A program made the position numbers and the translations under genes. The notes beneath the pieces are model-generated. The model worked only from the letters and a program-made list of their open reading frames with translations. It was not told the DNA's origin and ran no database searches. This document shows positions 47,427 through 56,773 of a stretch of 64,000 nt of DNA, one piece after another (the stretch's first letter is position 1; the number at the start of each line of letters is the position of its first letter). This DNA is from Brevundimonas subvibrioides (GTDB lineage: Bacteria > Pseudomonadota > Alphaproteobacteria > Caulobacterales > Caulobacteraceae), in assembly GCA_002280475.1 (NCBI GenBank), contig NCEB01000005.1:1-64000 (forward strand), written 5' to 3'.

Positions 47427-48905
47427 TCAGACGCGTTCCAGCGCCTCTCCGTGGAGCGTGGTGTCCAGCCCTTCGGCCTCCTGAGCGTCGGAGACGCGCA
47501 GGCCCGTGGTGAACTTGCAGATCACCAGGATGACGAAAGTCACGACGGCGGACCAGGCGATGGTCCAGGCCAGACCCATGGCCTGGGTCGGGATGTTGGC
47601 CCCTTCCGACAGGCTGTTCACCGCCGTGGTGGCGAACACGCCCGTCAGGATGGCGCCCAGCAGGCCGCCCGCGCCGTGGATGCCGAAGGCGTCCAGGCTG
47701 TCGTCGTAGCGCAGCAGTTTCTTCAGCCACACCGACGAGGCGTAGCAGACCGGTCCGGCGATCAGGCCGATGATGACGGCGCCCTTGGGATCGACGAAAC
47801 CCGCCGCCGGAGTGATGGCGACCAGACCGGCCACCAGACCCGACAGCACCCCGATGAGCGAGGGTTTGCGCTTCTCCATGACCTCGACGATCTTCCAGGT
47901 CAGCGACGCAGCCATGGCGGCCAACAGGGTATTCAGCAAGGCAACACCGGCGATGGCGTCCGCCGCCCAGGCCGAGCCGGCATTGAAGCCGATCCAGCCG
48001 ACCAGCAGCAGGCTCGCGCCGATCATGGTCAGCACCGGATTGTGGGCGTTCATGACTTCCGCGCCATAGCCTTTGCGCGGCCCCATGAAGAGGGCGCAGA
48101 CCAGACCCGCGACGCCCGAGTTGACGTGCACGACCGCGCCGCCGGCGAAGTCGAGCACCCCGGCCGAACCCAGGAACCCACCGCCCCAGACCCAGTGACA
48201 GATCGGCGAATAGACCAGCAGGGTCCACAGGCCGGTGAACAGCAGCAGGGCCGAATACTTGATCCGCTCGGCGAAGGCGCCGGTGACCAGGGCGGGCGTG
48301 ATGATGGCGAAGGTCAGCTGGAAGGCGATCCACAGATACTCAGGCAGGCCGGGCGCGGCGGAATAGGCCGTCTCCATCGTCACGCCGTTCAGGAACACGG
48401 CCTGGGTCGAGCCGATCCACGCCTGCACCGTATCGCCGTCGAAGCCGAACATCGGCTGTCCGACACCGAACGCCAGCGAATACCCCGCCGCGAACCAGGC
48501 CAGGCTGACCACGGCGGCCACGCCCACCGACTGGGTGATGGTGGCGATGACGTTCTTGCGCCGAACCATGCCGCCGTAGAACAGCGCCAGACCGGGAAGG
48601 GTCATCAGCAGCACGAGCGCGGTCGAGGTCAGGATCCAGGAACTGGCGGCCGGGTCGATTTCGGCGACGGCCTGGTGGGCCAGCAGGGGCCCGGCCGGAG
48701 CGGCCTCTTCTTCTTCGGGCGCGGCCACCGCCTCGACAGCGGCGGCGGCTTCGGTCGTGACGGCTTCGGCCGTTTCGGTCACGGCGGCTGCCGCTGCGGC
48801 GACCGGTTCAGCGGGCGCGGCGAACGCGCCACCCGCGTAGAACAAGGCCGCGGTGAGTAGACAGAGGGCCAGCGCCCCCGGAAGTCGATTGAGCAACTGC
48901 GACAT
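47427..48905 (-). CDS. amtB: Ammonium transporter (first copy)
   Basis: A 492-residue Amt/MEP/Rh ammonium channel with about eleven membrane helices after a signal peptide. The mature N-terminus is unusual: a long Ala/Glu/Val-rich stretch of about 55 residues before the first helix. Family landmarks are DPAASSWILTSTALVLLMTLPGLALFYGGMVRRKN, FAGGAVVHVNSGVAGL with one of the twin His, and DDSLDAFGIHGAGGLLGAILTGVFA with the other. ATG at 48905 has AGAGGGGA upstream. No PII gene is next to it. A second copy lies at 58.9 kb. Confidence 0.95.
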   Translation of the reverse strand: MSQLLNRLPGALALCLLTAALFYAGGAFAAPAEPVAAAAAAVTETAEAVTTEAAAAVEAVAAPEEEEAAPAGPLLAHQAVAEIDPAASSWILTSTALVLLMTLPGLALFYGGMVRRKNVIATITQSVGVAAVVSLAWFAAGYSLAFGVGQPMFGFDGDTVQAWIGSTQAVFLNGVTMETAYSAAPGLPEYLWIAFQLTFAIITPALVTGAFAERIKYSALLLFTGLWTLLVYSPICHWVWGGGFLGSAGVLDFAGGAVVHVNSGVAGLVCALFMGPRKGYGAEVMNAHNPVLTMIGASLLLVGWIGFNAGSAWAADAIAGVALLNTLLAAMAASLTWKIVEVMEKRKPSLIGVLSGLVAGLVAITPAAGFVDPKGAVIIGLIAGPVCYASSVWLKKLLRYDDSLDAFGIHGAGGLLGAILTGVFATTAVNSLSEGANIPTQAMGLAWTIAWSAVVTFVILVICKFTTGLRVSDAQEAEGLDTTLHGEALERV

Positions 48906-49107
48906 GAAGCATCCCCTCTTGTGATCTCGCAGTTGCGAACTGTTTACCGCAACGGCGGGCAACGCAAGGGGTTATGGCGTTTTCATGCAACTTTCGTGTC
49001 CAGGGGGCCACATATCCCGCGATGATGAAAAGATTTTACCTCATGTTCGTGCTGCAACGCACAATCGGTCTGTGTGACGAAGCGACGACGAAAAGGTTAA
49101 CCCCGGA
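48906..49107. promoter_or_regulatory. Upstream region of amt1
   Basis: About 200 bases between the leuB stop and amt1. No convincing terminator for the branched-chain operon is visible. The minus strand holds a sigma-54-like TGG...TTGC pair (48987-49002), but the spacing is one base too long. Confidence 0.25.
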
Positions 49108-50208
49108 TCATCCCCAGTGCATCTGCACCCGGTGGGAGGCCGCCCAGTGGATGGCCTTGATCGCGTCGATCACCGCCCCGGCGGCCGCACGCGTGCCCAG
49201 TTCGCCGCCCAGGTCCGCCGTGGTCGCGCCCGCCGCCAGCACCGCCGCGACCGCCGCCTCGATGGACGAAGCCTCGTCCTCCAGATCCAGGCTGTGGCGC
49301 AGCATCATGGCCGCCGACAGGATGGTTCCGACGGGGTTGGCCAGGTCCTGACCGGCGATGTCGGGCGCCGAGCCGTGGATCGGCTCGAACAGGCCGGGGC
49401 CCGATTCCCCTAGCGACGCGGAAGGCAACAGTCCGATGGATCCGCCCAGTACGCTGATCTCGTCCGACAGGATGTCGCCGAACATGTTCTCGGTCAGGAT
49501 GACGTCGTAGTCGCGCGGCTTGCGGATCAGGTGCATGGCCATGGAATCCACCAGGGCGTGCTCCAGCTGGACCTGAGGGAACTCCTCGGCGTGGATGCGG
49601 GTCACGACCTCGCGCCACAGGCGACTGGTCTCCATGACATTGGCCTTGTCGACCGAGGTGACCTTGCCGCGCCTTTGCAGGGCGGTCTTGAAGGCGGCGC
49701 GGGCCACCCGCTCGATCTCGGGCACGGTGTAGATGCAGAGGTCCGAAGCCATCGTCTCGGTGCGCGTCTTCTCGCCGAAATAGACCCCGCCCGTCAGCTC
49801 GCGGAACACGATCAGATCGACGCCCTCGACGATCTCCTTCTTCAGCGGCGAGCGATGGGCCAGCACCGGCGAGACTTGCAGCGGCCTCAGGTTGGCGAAC
49901 AGGCCCATGGCCTTGCGGATGCCCAGCAGACCCTCTTCCGGCCGGCGCTTGCCGCCGTCCCACTGCGGTCCGCCGACCGCGCCTAGCAGCACGCCGTCGG
50001 CCGCCAGACAGGCGGCGGTCGTCTCGGGCGGCAAGGGATCGCCCGTCGCGTCGATCGCGGCACCGCCGATCAGATGCTCGGCGAAGTCGAAGCGGTGTCC
50101 GTAAAAGTCGCCGATGACGCCCAGCACGGCCTTGGCCGCCGCCGTGACCTCGGGCCCGACGCCGTCGCCGGGCAGGAGGACGATATTGTAGGTGCGGGCG
50201 TTGGGCAT
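49108..50208 (-). CDS. leuB: 3-isopropylmalate dehydrogenase
   Basis: A 366-residue enzyme oxidising and decarboxylating 3-isopropylmalate to 2-ketoisocaproate with NAD+. Landmarks are LLPGDGVGPEVTAAAKAVL, the substrate-binding Arg region (GLFANLRPL), FRELTGGVYFGEK and NMFGDILSDEISVLGGSIGLLPSAS with the metal-binding Asp residues, then EPIHGSAPDIAG. It is the last gene of the ilv-leu operon; its ATG shares a base with the leuD stop. Confidence 0.97.
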   Translation of the reverse strand: MPNARTYNIVLLPGDGVGPEVTAAAKAVLGVIGDFYGHRFDFAEHLIGGAAIDATGDPLPPETTAACLAADGVLLGAVGGPQWDGGKRRPEEGLLGIRKAMGLFANLRPLQVSPVLAHRSPLKKEIVEGVDLIVFRELTGGVYFGEKTRTETMASDLCIYTVPEIERVARAAFKTALQRRGKVTSVDKANVMETSRLWREVVTRIHAEEFPQVQLEHALVDSMAMHLIRKPRDYDVILTENMFGDILSDEISVLGGSIGLLPSASLGESGPGLFEPIHGSAPDIAGQDLANPVGTILSAAMMLRHSLDLEDEASSIEAAVAAVLAAGATTADLGGELGTRAAAGAVIDAIKAIHWAASHRVQMHWG

Positions 50209-50813
50209 CAGGCAGGCTCCGGCGCAGTGGCTCGCTCTTGGGCGGCGCGTTCAAAGGCTTCGATGGCGGGCATGGATTTCTGCAGCCAGCCGAGGGTGTC
50301 GACCCCGTCCAGCAGGCACTGTCGGGCGAAGGGCTCGACGGCGAAGGCGACCGGACCATGGTTGCCGCGCCGCACCTCCTGGGCCTCCAGGTCGATGGTC
50401 ACCGGCTGATCCGGATGGGCGGCCAGGTCGTCCCAGGTGGCCTGGTCGACGACCACCGGCAGGAAGCCGTTCTTCAGCGCGTTGGAGGTGAAGATGTCGG
50501 CGATCGAGGTCGAGATCACCGCCCGGAAGCCATAGTCGTGCAGCGCCCAGGGCGCATGTTCCCGCGACGAGCCGCAGCCGAAGTTGTCGCCGGCCAGCAG
50601 GATGCGGTGCTCGGTCGGATCGATCCGGTTCAGCACCGCCTCGGGCTTGGCCGACCCGTCGGCCTCATAGCGCCAGTCGTAGAAGGCCTTGGCCCCCAGC
50701 CCCCTGGACTCGGTCGTCGTCAGGAAGCGCGCCGGGATGATCTGGTCGGTGTCGATATTGGCCTGGGACAGGACCAGGACCTTGGATGTGAGCGTCTTGA
50801 GCGGCTCAGGCAT
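50208..50813 (-). CDS. leuD: 3-isopropylmalate dehydratase small subunit
   Basis: The 201-residue swivel subunit of isopropylmalate isomerase, partner of LeuC. Landmarks are QANIDTDQIIPARFL at the N-terminus and GDNFGCGSSREHAPWAL in the centre. ATG at 50813 is chosen over one five codons earlier because GGAGGTGACC stands directly upstream. A REP element separates it from leuC, which normally precedes it closely. Confidence 0.96.
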   Translation of the reverse strand: MPEPLKTLTSKVLVLSQANIDTDQIIPARFLTTTESRGLGAKAFYDWRYEADGSAKPEAVLNRIDPTEHRILLAGDNFGCGSSREHAPWALHDYGFRAVISTSIADIFTSNALKNGFLPVVVDQATWDDLAAHPDQPVTIDLEAQEVRRGNHGPVAFAVEPFARQCLLDGVDTLGWLQKSMPAIEAFERAAQERATAPEPA

Positions 50814-50827
50814 GGTCACCTCCAACA

Positions 50828-50950
50828 CCGTGCACCCCGGCGAAGGCCGGGGTCCAGATCACAGACTCAGGCCGCCGGGATTGGCCGCCGCGGCCAGACA
50901 TCCAAAATCTCACCTTCCATCTGGACCCCGGCCTTCGCCGGGGTGCACGG
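50828..50950. repeat. REP-like inverted repeat, family B
   Basis: Two 32-base arms, 50828-50859 and 50919-50950, are perfect inverse copies (CCGTGCACCCCGGCG... and ...CGCCGGGGTGCACGG). It sits between leuC and leuD, 15 bases upstream of the leuD start. Confidence 0.95.
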
Positions 50951-50977
50951 AGGGAGGATGAGCAGGAGCGTGTAAAG

Positions 50978-52396
50978 CTACGCATCGACCGCCTCCGTCA
51001 GATAGACGCGCGGATCGGTCAGAACCCCCGCGATGGCGCTCGCCGCCGCCGTCGCCGGGCTGGCCAGGATGGTCCGCGCCCCCTTGCCCTGCCGCCCCTC
51101 GAAGTTGCGGTTGGACGTCGAGACCGCCAGCTGTCCCGGGAGCACGAAGTCCCCGTTCATGGCGATGCACATCGAACAGCCCGGGATGCGCCACTCGGCC
51201 CCCGCCTCGGTGAAGACGGTGTGCAGCCCTTCCGCCTCCGCGTCGCGGCGCACGGCCTCGGAGCCGGGCACGACCAGCATCCGCACGCCCGGCTTGACCT
51301 TGCGGCCCCGCAGCACGTCCGCCGCCGCGCGCAGGTCGGGCAGGCGGCCGTTGGTGCAGGATCCGATGAAGACCACGTCCACGGCCTGGGTCGTCGTCGT
51401 CTGGCCAGCCTCGAAGCCCATATAGGCCAGGGCCTTGCGGTCGCTGTCGGATTTGGGCTCCGGCACGCGCGACCCGATCGGCGAACCGGCGTCGGGCGTC
51501 GTGCCCCAGGTCGCCATGGGCCGGATCGCGCCGCCGTCGATCACCAACTCCGCGTCGAACACCGCCCCGGGATCGGTCGCCAAGGTCAGCCAGTCGACCG
51601 CCGCCCGCTCGAACGCTTCGCCTGACGGCACATGCCGTCGCCCCTTCAGCCAGGCGACGGTCTTCTCATCGGGCGCGATCATGCCGGCGCGCGCGCCCGC
51701 CTCGATCGACATGTTGCAGAGCGTCATCCGCCCTTCCATGTCCAGCGAACGCACCGCTCCGCCCGCGTACTCAATCACAAAGCCGGTCCCGCCGCCGAAG
51801 CCCAGTTCGGCGATGACGGCCAGGGCCACGTCCTTTCCGGACACGCCGGGCGACAGGACGCCGTCGACCGTGACCCGCATGGCCCTGGACTTCCGCTGGA
51901 TCAGGCACTGGGTGGCAAGGACATGGGCCACCTCGGACGTGCCGATCCCGAAGGCCAGGGCCCCGAAGGCCCCATGCGTCGCCGTATGGCTGTCACCGCA
52001 GACGACCGTCATGCCCGGCTGGGTCAAACCCAGTTCCGGCCCCATGACATGGACCACGCCCCGGTCGTCCGAATCCCAACCCGCCAGCGAGATGCCGTGC
52101 CGGGCGCAGTTGGCCTCCAACCGATGCACCTGCGCCTCGGCTTCCGGCGTGACATAGGGCTTCAGGCCGTTCAGCCCGGCCGGCAGGGTCGGGGTGGAAT
52201 GATCCAGCGTCGCGAAGGTGCGATCCGGCCGCCGCGTCTTCAGGCCCCGGGACTCGATCTCGGTGAAGGCCTGAGGGCTGGTGACCTCATGGACCAGATG
52301 CAGGTCGATGTAGATCACGCCGGGTGTGTCGGCGGTCTCGGGCACGACGACGTGGCGGTCCCAGACCTTGTCGAACAATGTCCTAGGCTGCTGCAT
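50978..52396 (-). CDS. leuC: 3-isopropylmalate dehydratase large subunit
   Basis: The 472-residue aconitase-family subunit holding the [4Fe-4S] cluster; with LeuD it converts 2- to 3-isopropylmalate. Landmarks are [43 protein letters not shown], the cluster cysteines [10 protein letters not shown] and later [14 protein letters not shown] at 52396 has GAGGGAGC upstream and overlaps the end of leuA by 14 bases. Confidence 0.97.
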   Translation of the reverse strand: MQQPRTLFDKVWDRHVVVPETADTPGVIYIDLHLVHEVTSPQAFTEIESRGLKTRRPDRTFATLDHSTPTLPAGLNGLKPYVTPEAEAQVHRLEANCARHGISLAGWDSDDRGVVHVMGPELGLTQPGMTVVCGDSHTATHGAFGALAFGIGTSEVAHVLATQCLIQRKSRAMRVTVDGVLSPGVSGKDVALAVIAELGFGGGTGFVIEYAGGAVRSLDMEGRMTLCNMSIEAGARAGMIAPDEKTVAWLKGRRHVPSGEAFERAAVDWLTLATDPGAVFDAELVIDGGAIRPMATWGTTPDAGSPIGSRVPEPKSDSDRKALAYMGFEAGQTTTTQAVDVVFIGSCTNGRLPDLRAAADVLRGRKVKPGVRMLVVPGSEAVRRDAEAEGLHTVFTEAGAEWRIPGCSMCIAMNGDFVLPGQLAVSTSNRNFEGRQGKGARTILASPATAAASAIAGVLTDPRVYLTEAVDA

Positions 52397-53612
52397 GTTC
52401 GCGCTCCCTCGGCTGGGTCGCCACACAGATCGCGGTCAGTTCCGCGTCGTTGATCTCGCCGATCTCGTCGGCCCGCGCCTTGAAGGCGGCGAAGGCCTCG
52501 GTCAGGTGGGTCCCGACCAGCGGATGCCCCAGGACCTCGGCCCGCTTGGCCACGGCGTGGCGGCCCGAGTGCTTGCCCAGGACGAAGAAGCTACCCTCGA
52601 ACCCCACGTCCTGGGGCCGCATGATCTCATAGGTGCGGGCGTCGGCGAACATGCCGTGCTGGTGGATGCCCGCCTCGTGGGCGAAGGCGTTGATGCCGAC
52701 GATGGCCTTGTTCCGGACGACGGGCGAATGGGTGATCTCGCTCAACAGTCGGCTGGTCGAGACCAGTTTGGTCGTGTCGATGTCCGTGGTGACGCCATAG
52801 CGTTCGGCCCGGACCCGCAGCGCCATGACGACCTCTTCCAGAGAGGCGTTGCCGGCCCTCTCGCCTATGCCGTTGATGGTCGATTCCACCTGCCGCGCCC
52901 CACCTTCGATGGCGGCCAGACTGTTGGCGACGGCCAGGCCCAGATCGTTGTGGCAGTGGGTCGAGAAGACCACGTCCGGATGCCGCGGTCGGATGCGAGC
53001 GATCAGAAAGCGGTACAGATCGCGGATCTCTTCCGGCGTGGAATAGCCGACGGTGTCGGGCACGTTCAGGGTCCGGGCCCCCGCGTCCGCCACGGCCTCC
53101 AGCACCTCGGCCAGGAACTCCGGCTCGGTGCGGATGGCGTCCTCGGCCGAGAACTCCACGTCGTCGAACCGGGTGCGGGCGTATTCGACCGAGCGGATGG
53201 CCGCGTCCATCACCTGATCGGTTGTCATCCGCAGCTTGGCCGAACGGTGGATCGGGCTGGTTCCCAGGAAGATGTGCAGACGCCGCCGCCTGGTGGCGCT
53301 CAGCCCCCGCCAGGCCGCGTCGATGTCGCTCTCGGACGCACGCGACAGGGAGCAGAAGACGGGACCACTGTCGTCCTCGGCCACCTCGCCGACGACGGCG
53401 CGCAGGCAGTCCTCATCGCCCGGGGACGCGGCCGCGAAGCCGGCCTCCATGACGTCGACGCCCAGGGCCTTCAGCTGGCGCGCCATCCGCACCTTGTCGG
53501 CGGGCGACATGGAAAAGCCCGGTGCCTGCTCGCCGTCTCGCATCGTGGTGTCGAACACCGTGACCCTGTTCGGGTCGGTTCCTACTCGGGGTTGGGATAC
53601 GGAGCCGGTCAT
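52383..53612 (-). CDS. leuA: 2-isopropylmalate synthase, short form without regulatory domain
   Basis: A 409-residue enzyme condensing 2-ketoisovalerate with acetyl-CoA. The barrel is complete: [17 protein letters not shown] with the metal Asp, [18 protein letters not shown] with the metal His pair, and [18 protein letters not shown]. The linker with [15 protein letters not shown] is also present. It stops near residue 409, whereas common LeuA proteins (500 or more residues) add a C-terminal leucine-binding domain that is wholly absent. Related short enzymes include homocitrate or citramalate synthases, but the place between ilvM and leuC supports LeuA. It starts inside the ilvM stop. Confidence 0.88.
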   Translation of the reverse strand: MTGSVSQPRVGTDPNRVTVFDTTMRDGEQAPGFSMSPADKVRMARQLKALGVDVMEAGFAAASPGDEDCLRAVVGEVAEDDSGPVFCSLSRASESDIDAAWRGLSATRRRRLHIFLGTSPIHRSAKLRMTTDQVMDAAIRSVEYARTRFDDVEFSAEDAIRTEPEFLAEVLEAVADAGARTLNVPDTVGYSTPEEIRDLYRFLIARIRPRHPDVVFSTHCHNDLGLAVANSLAAIEGGARQVESTINGIGERAGNASLEEVVMALRVRAERYGVTTDIDTTKLVSTSRLLSEITHSPVVRNKAIVGINAFAHEAGIHQHGMFADARTYEIMRPQDVGFEGSFFVLGKHSGRHAVAKRAEVLGHPLVGTHLTEAFAAFKARADEIGEINDAELTAICVATQPREREHAAA

Positions 53613-53875
53613 GCCGCCGCCCCGGTCTGGAAGCCATAGGTCGCGGCCGCGAAGCCGACGCGGGTCGCGCCGACCAGCTTGTCGATCTGGCGGCCCAGGT
53701 TGTCGGTGCAGCGTCCGGCGTCCTTGCCTCGGACCTGCAGCTGCACGCGGCGCAAGCTCCCCTCGTCCGACAGGCTCATCCCGTCGATGTGGAAGCCCCT
53801 GCGCTCGACAAGGCCGATCAGGCGCTGCAGGGAACCGTCGGCGCGGTCGATGGTGATGTGGATCGTATCGGTCAT
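53609..53875 (-). CDS. ilvM: Acetolactate synthase small subunit, IlvM-type ACT domain
   Basis: An 88-residue protein made of one ACT domain: IHITIDRADGSLQRLIGLVERRGFHIDGMSL, then RRVQLQVRGKDAGRCTDNLGRQIDKL. The size and single domain match IlvM of E. coli acetolactate synthase II rather than the about 160-residue IlvN. ATG overlaps the ilvG stop by one base, so the two subunits are coupled; its own stop overlaps the leuA start by four. The downstream leuA lacks its own regulatory domain. Confidence 0.9.
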   Translation of the reverse strand: MTDTIHITIDRADGSLQRLIGLVERRGFHIDGMSLSDEGSLRRVQLQVRGKDAGRCTDNLGRQIDKLVGATRVGFAAATYGFQTGAAA

Positions 53876-55599
53876 CAGATGTCGCTCTCGAAACGGGTGT
53901 CGCCGTGCATCATTTCGGCGTTGGACTTGCCCGGCGGCACCAGCGGCCAGACGTTCTCTTTCGGGTCGATCAGGACGTGCGCGAGGCAGGGGCCGGGCGC
54001 GTCCAGCAGGCGCTGGATCCCGGCGGAGACCTCCTCGCGCCGGCTAATTCGGAAGGCCTCGATGCCGAAGGCCTGGGCCACGGCGACGAAGTCGGGATTG
54101 TCCGACAGGTCGACCTCGGAATAGTTCTCCTCGAAGAACAGCTCCTGCCACTGGCGCACCAGACCCAGGCTGGAGTTGTCCAGCAGCACGATCTTCAGCG
54201 CCACGCCGTAGCGGCGCAGCGTCGCCAGCTCCTGGATGTTCATCATGAAGCTGCCGTCGCCCGAGACGGTGACGACGTGCGCTCCGGGGTTCGCCATCTT
54301 GGCCCCCAGGCCGGCGGGCAGGCCGTAGCCCATGGCGCCCAGACCGCCCGACGTCAGATGGGCTTCGGGCCGCGAGAACTCGCAGTGCTGGGCCACCCAC
54401 ATCTGGTGCTGGCCGACGTCGCAGGCGGCGACGAAGCGGTCACCGGCCGCCTTGGACAGTTCGTTCAGCAGGGCCGGCGCATAGACCCCCTCGCCCGGCG
54501 CGTCGTAGCGGAAGGCGTTCCGACGGGCGTTCGATGTGCAGCGGATGATCCACGGGTCGATCGCCAGGGGCCGGGTCGTGACCCGCCCCGTCAACGCCTC
54601 GATCCCGGACTTCAGATCGCCGACGACCGGAACGTGGGCGGCGCGCAGCTTGCCGATCTCGGCGGGGTCGATGTCGAAATGCACGACCTTGGCGTGGGGC
54701 GCGAAGGCGTTCAGCTTGCCCGTCGCCCGGTCGTCGAAGCGCGCGCCCAGCACGATCAGCAGATCGCTTTCCTGAACCGCCTCGTTGGCCGCCCGGGTGC
54801 CGTGCATGCCCAGCATGCCCAGGAACCCCAGCGCATCGGTGCGGATCGAGCCCAGGGCGTTGAGGGTCGAGACCGCCGGGATACCGGTGCCCTCGGCGAA
54901 GGCGCGCAGCGCCTCGACCGCGCCCGCGATCTTCACCCCGCCGCCGACATAGATCAGAGGCCGCTCGGCGGCGCGGATCAGCTGTTCCGCCGCGGCGATG
55001 GCGGCATGATCCAGCGGCTCGGCCTCGTTGGGATAATGGAAGCCGTATTCGTCCGACGCCATCCCGACCTGAACGTCCTTGGGCAGATCGACCAGAACCG
55101 GGCCCGGACGACCCGAGCGGGCGACGTGGAAGGCCTCCTCGATCACGGCGGGGATGTCGGCCGGGTCGCGAACGACCCAGCTGTGCTTCACGATCGGCAG
55201 GGTGACGCCCAGGATGTCGATCTCCTGGAAGGCGTCAGTGCCCATCAGATGGGTCGCGACATTGCCGGTGATGCAGACCATCGGCACCGAATCCATCATG
55301 GCGTTGGCGATGCCGGTGACCAGATTGGTCGCGCCGGGCCCCGAGGTCGCCATACAGACCCCGACCTTGCCCGTGGTCCGGGCATAGGCGTCGGCGGCGA
55401 AGGCCGCGCCCTGCTCGTGCCGGACCAGGATGTGCTTCAGCGACGAGCCGGTCAGGGCGTCATAGACGGGCATGATGGCGCCGCCCGGATAGCCGAACAC
55501 CACATCCACCCCCAGCCGCTCCAGGGTGGAGACGAGCAGCCGCGCACCGCTCCGGGGCGGGTTTGCGGGGGCTTCCTTGAAGGCGGTGGCGGCGGTCAT
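53875..55599 (-). CDS. ilvG: Acetolactate synthase large subunit
   Basis: A 574-residue thiamine-diphosphate enzyme forming acetolactate or acetohydroxybutyrate. Landmarks are VFGYPGGAIMPVYDAL, the catalytic Glu region VRHEQGAAFAADAYAR, SGPGATNLVTGIANAMMDSVP, and the TPP motif GDGSFMMNIQELATLRRYG ending in LLDN. FAD-type acetohydroxyacid synthase length is normal. Paired with an IlvM-type subunit it resembles ilvGM. A family A REP lies just upstream, between it and ilvC. Confidence 0.97.
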   Translation of the reverse strand: MTAATAFKEAPANPPRSGARLLVSTLERLGVDVVFGYPGGAIMPVYDALTGSSLKHILVRHEQGAAFAADAYARTTGKVGVCMATSGPGATNLVTGIANAMMDSVPMVCITGNVATHLMGTDAFQEIDILGVTLPIVKHSWVVRDPADIPAVIEEAFHVARSGRPGPVLVDLPKDVQVGMASDEYGFHYPNEAEPLDHAAIAAAEQLIRAAERPLIYVGGGVKIAGAVEALRAFAEGTGIPAVSTLNALGSIRTDALGFLGMLGMHGTRAANEAVQESDLLIVLGARFDDRATGKLNAFAPHAKVVHFDIDPAEIGKLRAAHVPVVGDLKSGIEALTGRVTTRPLAIDPWIIRCTSNARRNAFRYDAPGEGVYAPALLNELSKAAGDRFVAACDVGQHQMWVAQHCEFSRPEAHLTSGGLGAMGYGLPAGLGAKMANPGAHVVTVSGDGSFMMNIQELATLRRYGVALKIVLLDNSSLGLVRQWQELFFEENYSEVDLSDNPDFVAVAQAFGIEAFRISRREEVSAGIQRLLDAPGPCLAHVLIDPKENVWPLVPPGKSNAEMMHGDTRFESDI

Positions 55600-55636
55600 G
55601 AAATCAATGTCTGTCCAGGTGAAGCTGATCTTTGTT

Positions 55637-55747
55637 TCCGCTCATCCCCGCGGAAGCGGGGACCCAGTTCTTTCGTGAGGCAGGATGCTTCCAGGCGTGT
55701 CGCTTGGGGCTCTCACTGGGTCCCCGCTTTTCGCGGGGATGAGCGGA
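55637..55747. repeat. REP-like inverted repeat, family A copy 3
   Basis: Arms at 55637-55668 and 55715-55747, inverse copies differing by one extra T and a C/G variation. It lies between the ilvC and ilvG genes within the operon, with about 46 bases between arms. Confidence 0.93.
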
Positions 55748-55759
55748 GGAGTTAAAGGA

Positions 55760-56770
55760 TCACGCTGCCTCCGCGGTTTTCGGCGCGTGCAGCCAGGCCA
55801 TCCGCTCGCGCAGGCCCGCCCCGACCGACTCGATCAGATGCTCGCCGTCTGCCTTGACCAGGGCGTCGTAGGCGCCCTTTCCGGCCTCGTTCTCGGCGAT
55901 CCATTCGCGGGCGAAGGTGCCGTCCTGGATCTCGGTCAGGATCTCCTTCATCCGGGCGCGCGTCTCGCCGTTGATGACGCGCGGGCCCGACGAGACCGAA
56001 CCCCACTTGGCCGTCTCGGAGATGAACGCGTTCATCTTGGTGATGCCGCCCTCGTAGAACAGGTCCACGATCAGCTTCAGCTCGTGCATGCACTCGAAAT
56101 AGGCGATCTCGGGCTGGTAGCCGGCCTCGACCAGGGTGGTGAACCCGCCCATGACCAGTTCCTTGGCCCCGCCGCACAGGACGGCCTGTTCGCCGAACAG
56201 ATCGGTCTCGGTCTCTTCCTTGAAGGAGGTTTCCAAGAGGCCGCCGGTCGCGCCACCGATGCCCTTGGCATAGCCCATGGCCCGGTCACGGGCCTTGCCG
56301 GTCGCGTCCTGCTCGATGGCGAACAGGGCGGGGACGCCCCGTCCGCGCGCGTATTCCCGGCGGACCAGATCGCCCGGCCCCTTTGGCGCGACCAGGATGA
56401 CGTCCATGTCCTTCCGGGGCTGGACCCGGCCGTACAGGATCGAGAAGCCGTGGGCGAACAGCAGGGCCGCTCCCTTCTTGGCGTGCGGTTCGATCGTCTC
56501 GCGATAGACGGCGGCCTGAGCCATGTCGGGCGTCAGGATGGCGATGATGTCGGCGCCCTTGACCGCTTCGCTCGGCTCGGCGGTCGGAACGCCGTCGGCC
56601 TGGGCGTTCTTCCAGCCCCTGCCGCCATGACGGACGCCCGCGATCACGTCGTGGCCGCTCTCCTTCAGGTTCTGGGCGTGGGCGCGGCCCTGCGAGCCAT
56701 AGCCGATGATGGCGATGCGCTGGCTGGCGATGGCGCCGGGACGGATGTCGTCGTTCGTATAGATCTGCAT
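55760..56770 (-). CDS. ilvC: Ketol-acid reductoisomerase, class I
   Basis: A 336-residue NADPH enzyme converting acetolactate to dihydroxyisovalerate. The N-terminal Rossmann motif is [33 protein letters not shown] and the metal-binding [12 protein letters not shown] with later [13 protein letters not shown] follow. The length is that of the short (class I) form. It starts three bases after the ilvD stop, with AGGAAG as ribosome site. Confidence 0.97.
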   Translation of the reverse strand: MQIYTNDDIRPGAIASQRIAIIGYGSQGRAHAQNLKESGHDVIAGVRHGGRGWKNAQADGVPTAEPSEAVKGADIIAILTPDMAQAAVYRETIEPHAKKGAALLFAHGFSILYGRVQPRKDMDVILVAPKGPGDLVRREYARGRGVPALFAIEQDATGKARDRAMGYAKGIGGATGGLLETSFKEETETDLFGEQAVLCGGAKELVMGGFTTLVEAGYQPEIAYFECMHELKLIVDLFYEGGITKMNAFISETAKWGSVSSGPRVINGETRARMKEILTEIQDGTFAREWIAENEAGKGAYDALVKADGEHLIESVGAGLRERMAWLHAPKTAEAA

Positions 56771-56773
56771 GGC

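Noticed and set aside
48987..49002. Sigma-54 promoter for amt1 (TGGACACGAAAGTTGC on the minus strand)
   Set aside because: The GG to GC distance is 11 bases instead of the strict 10, and the CAC after GG is not matched, so it is unlikely to be recognised.
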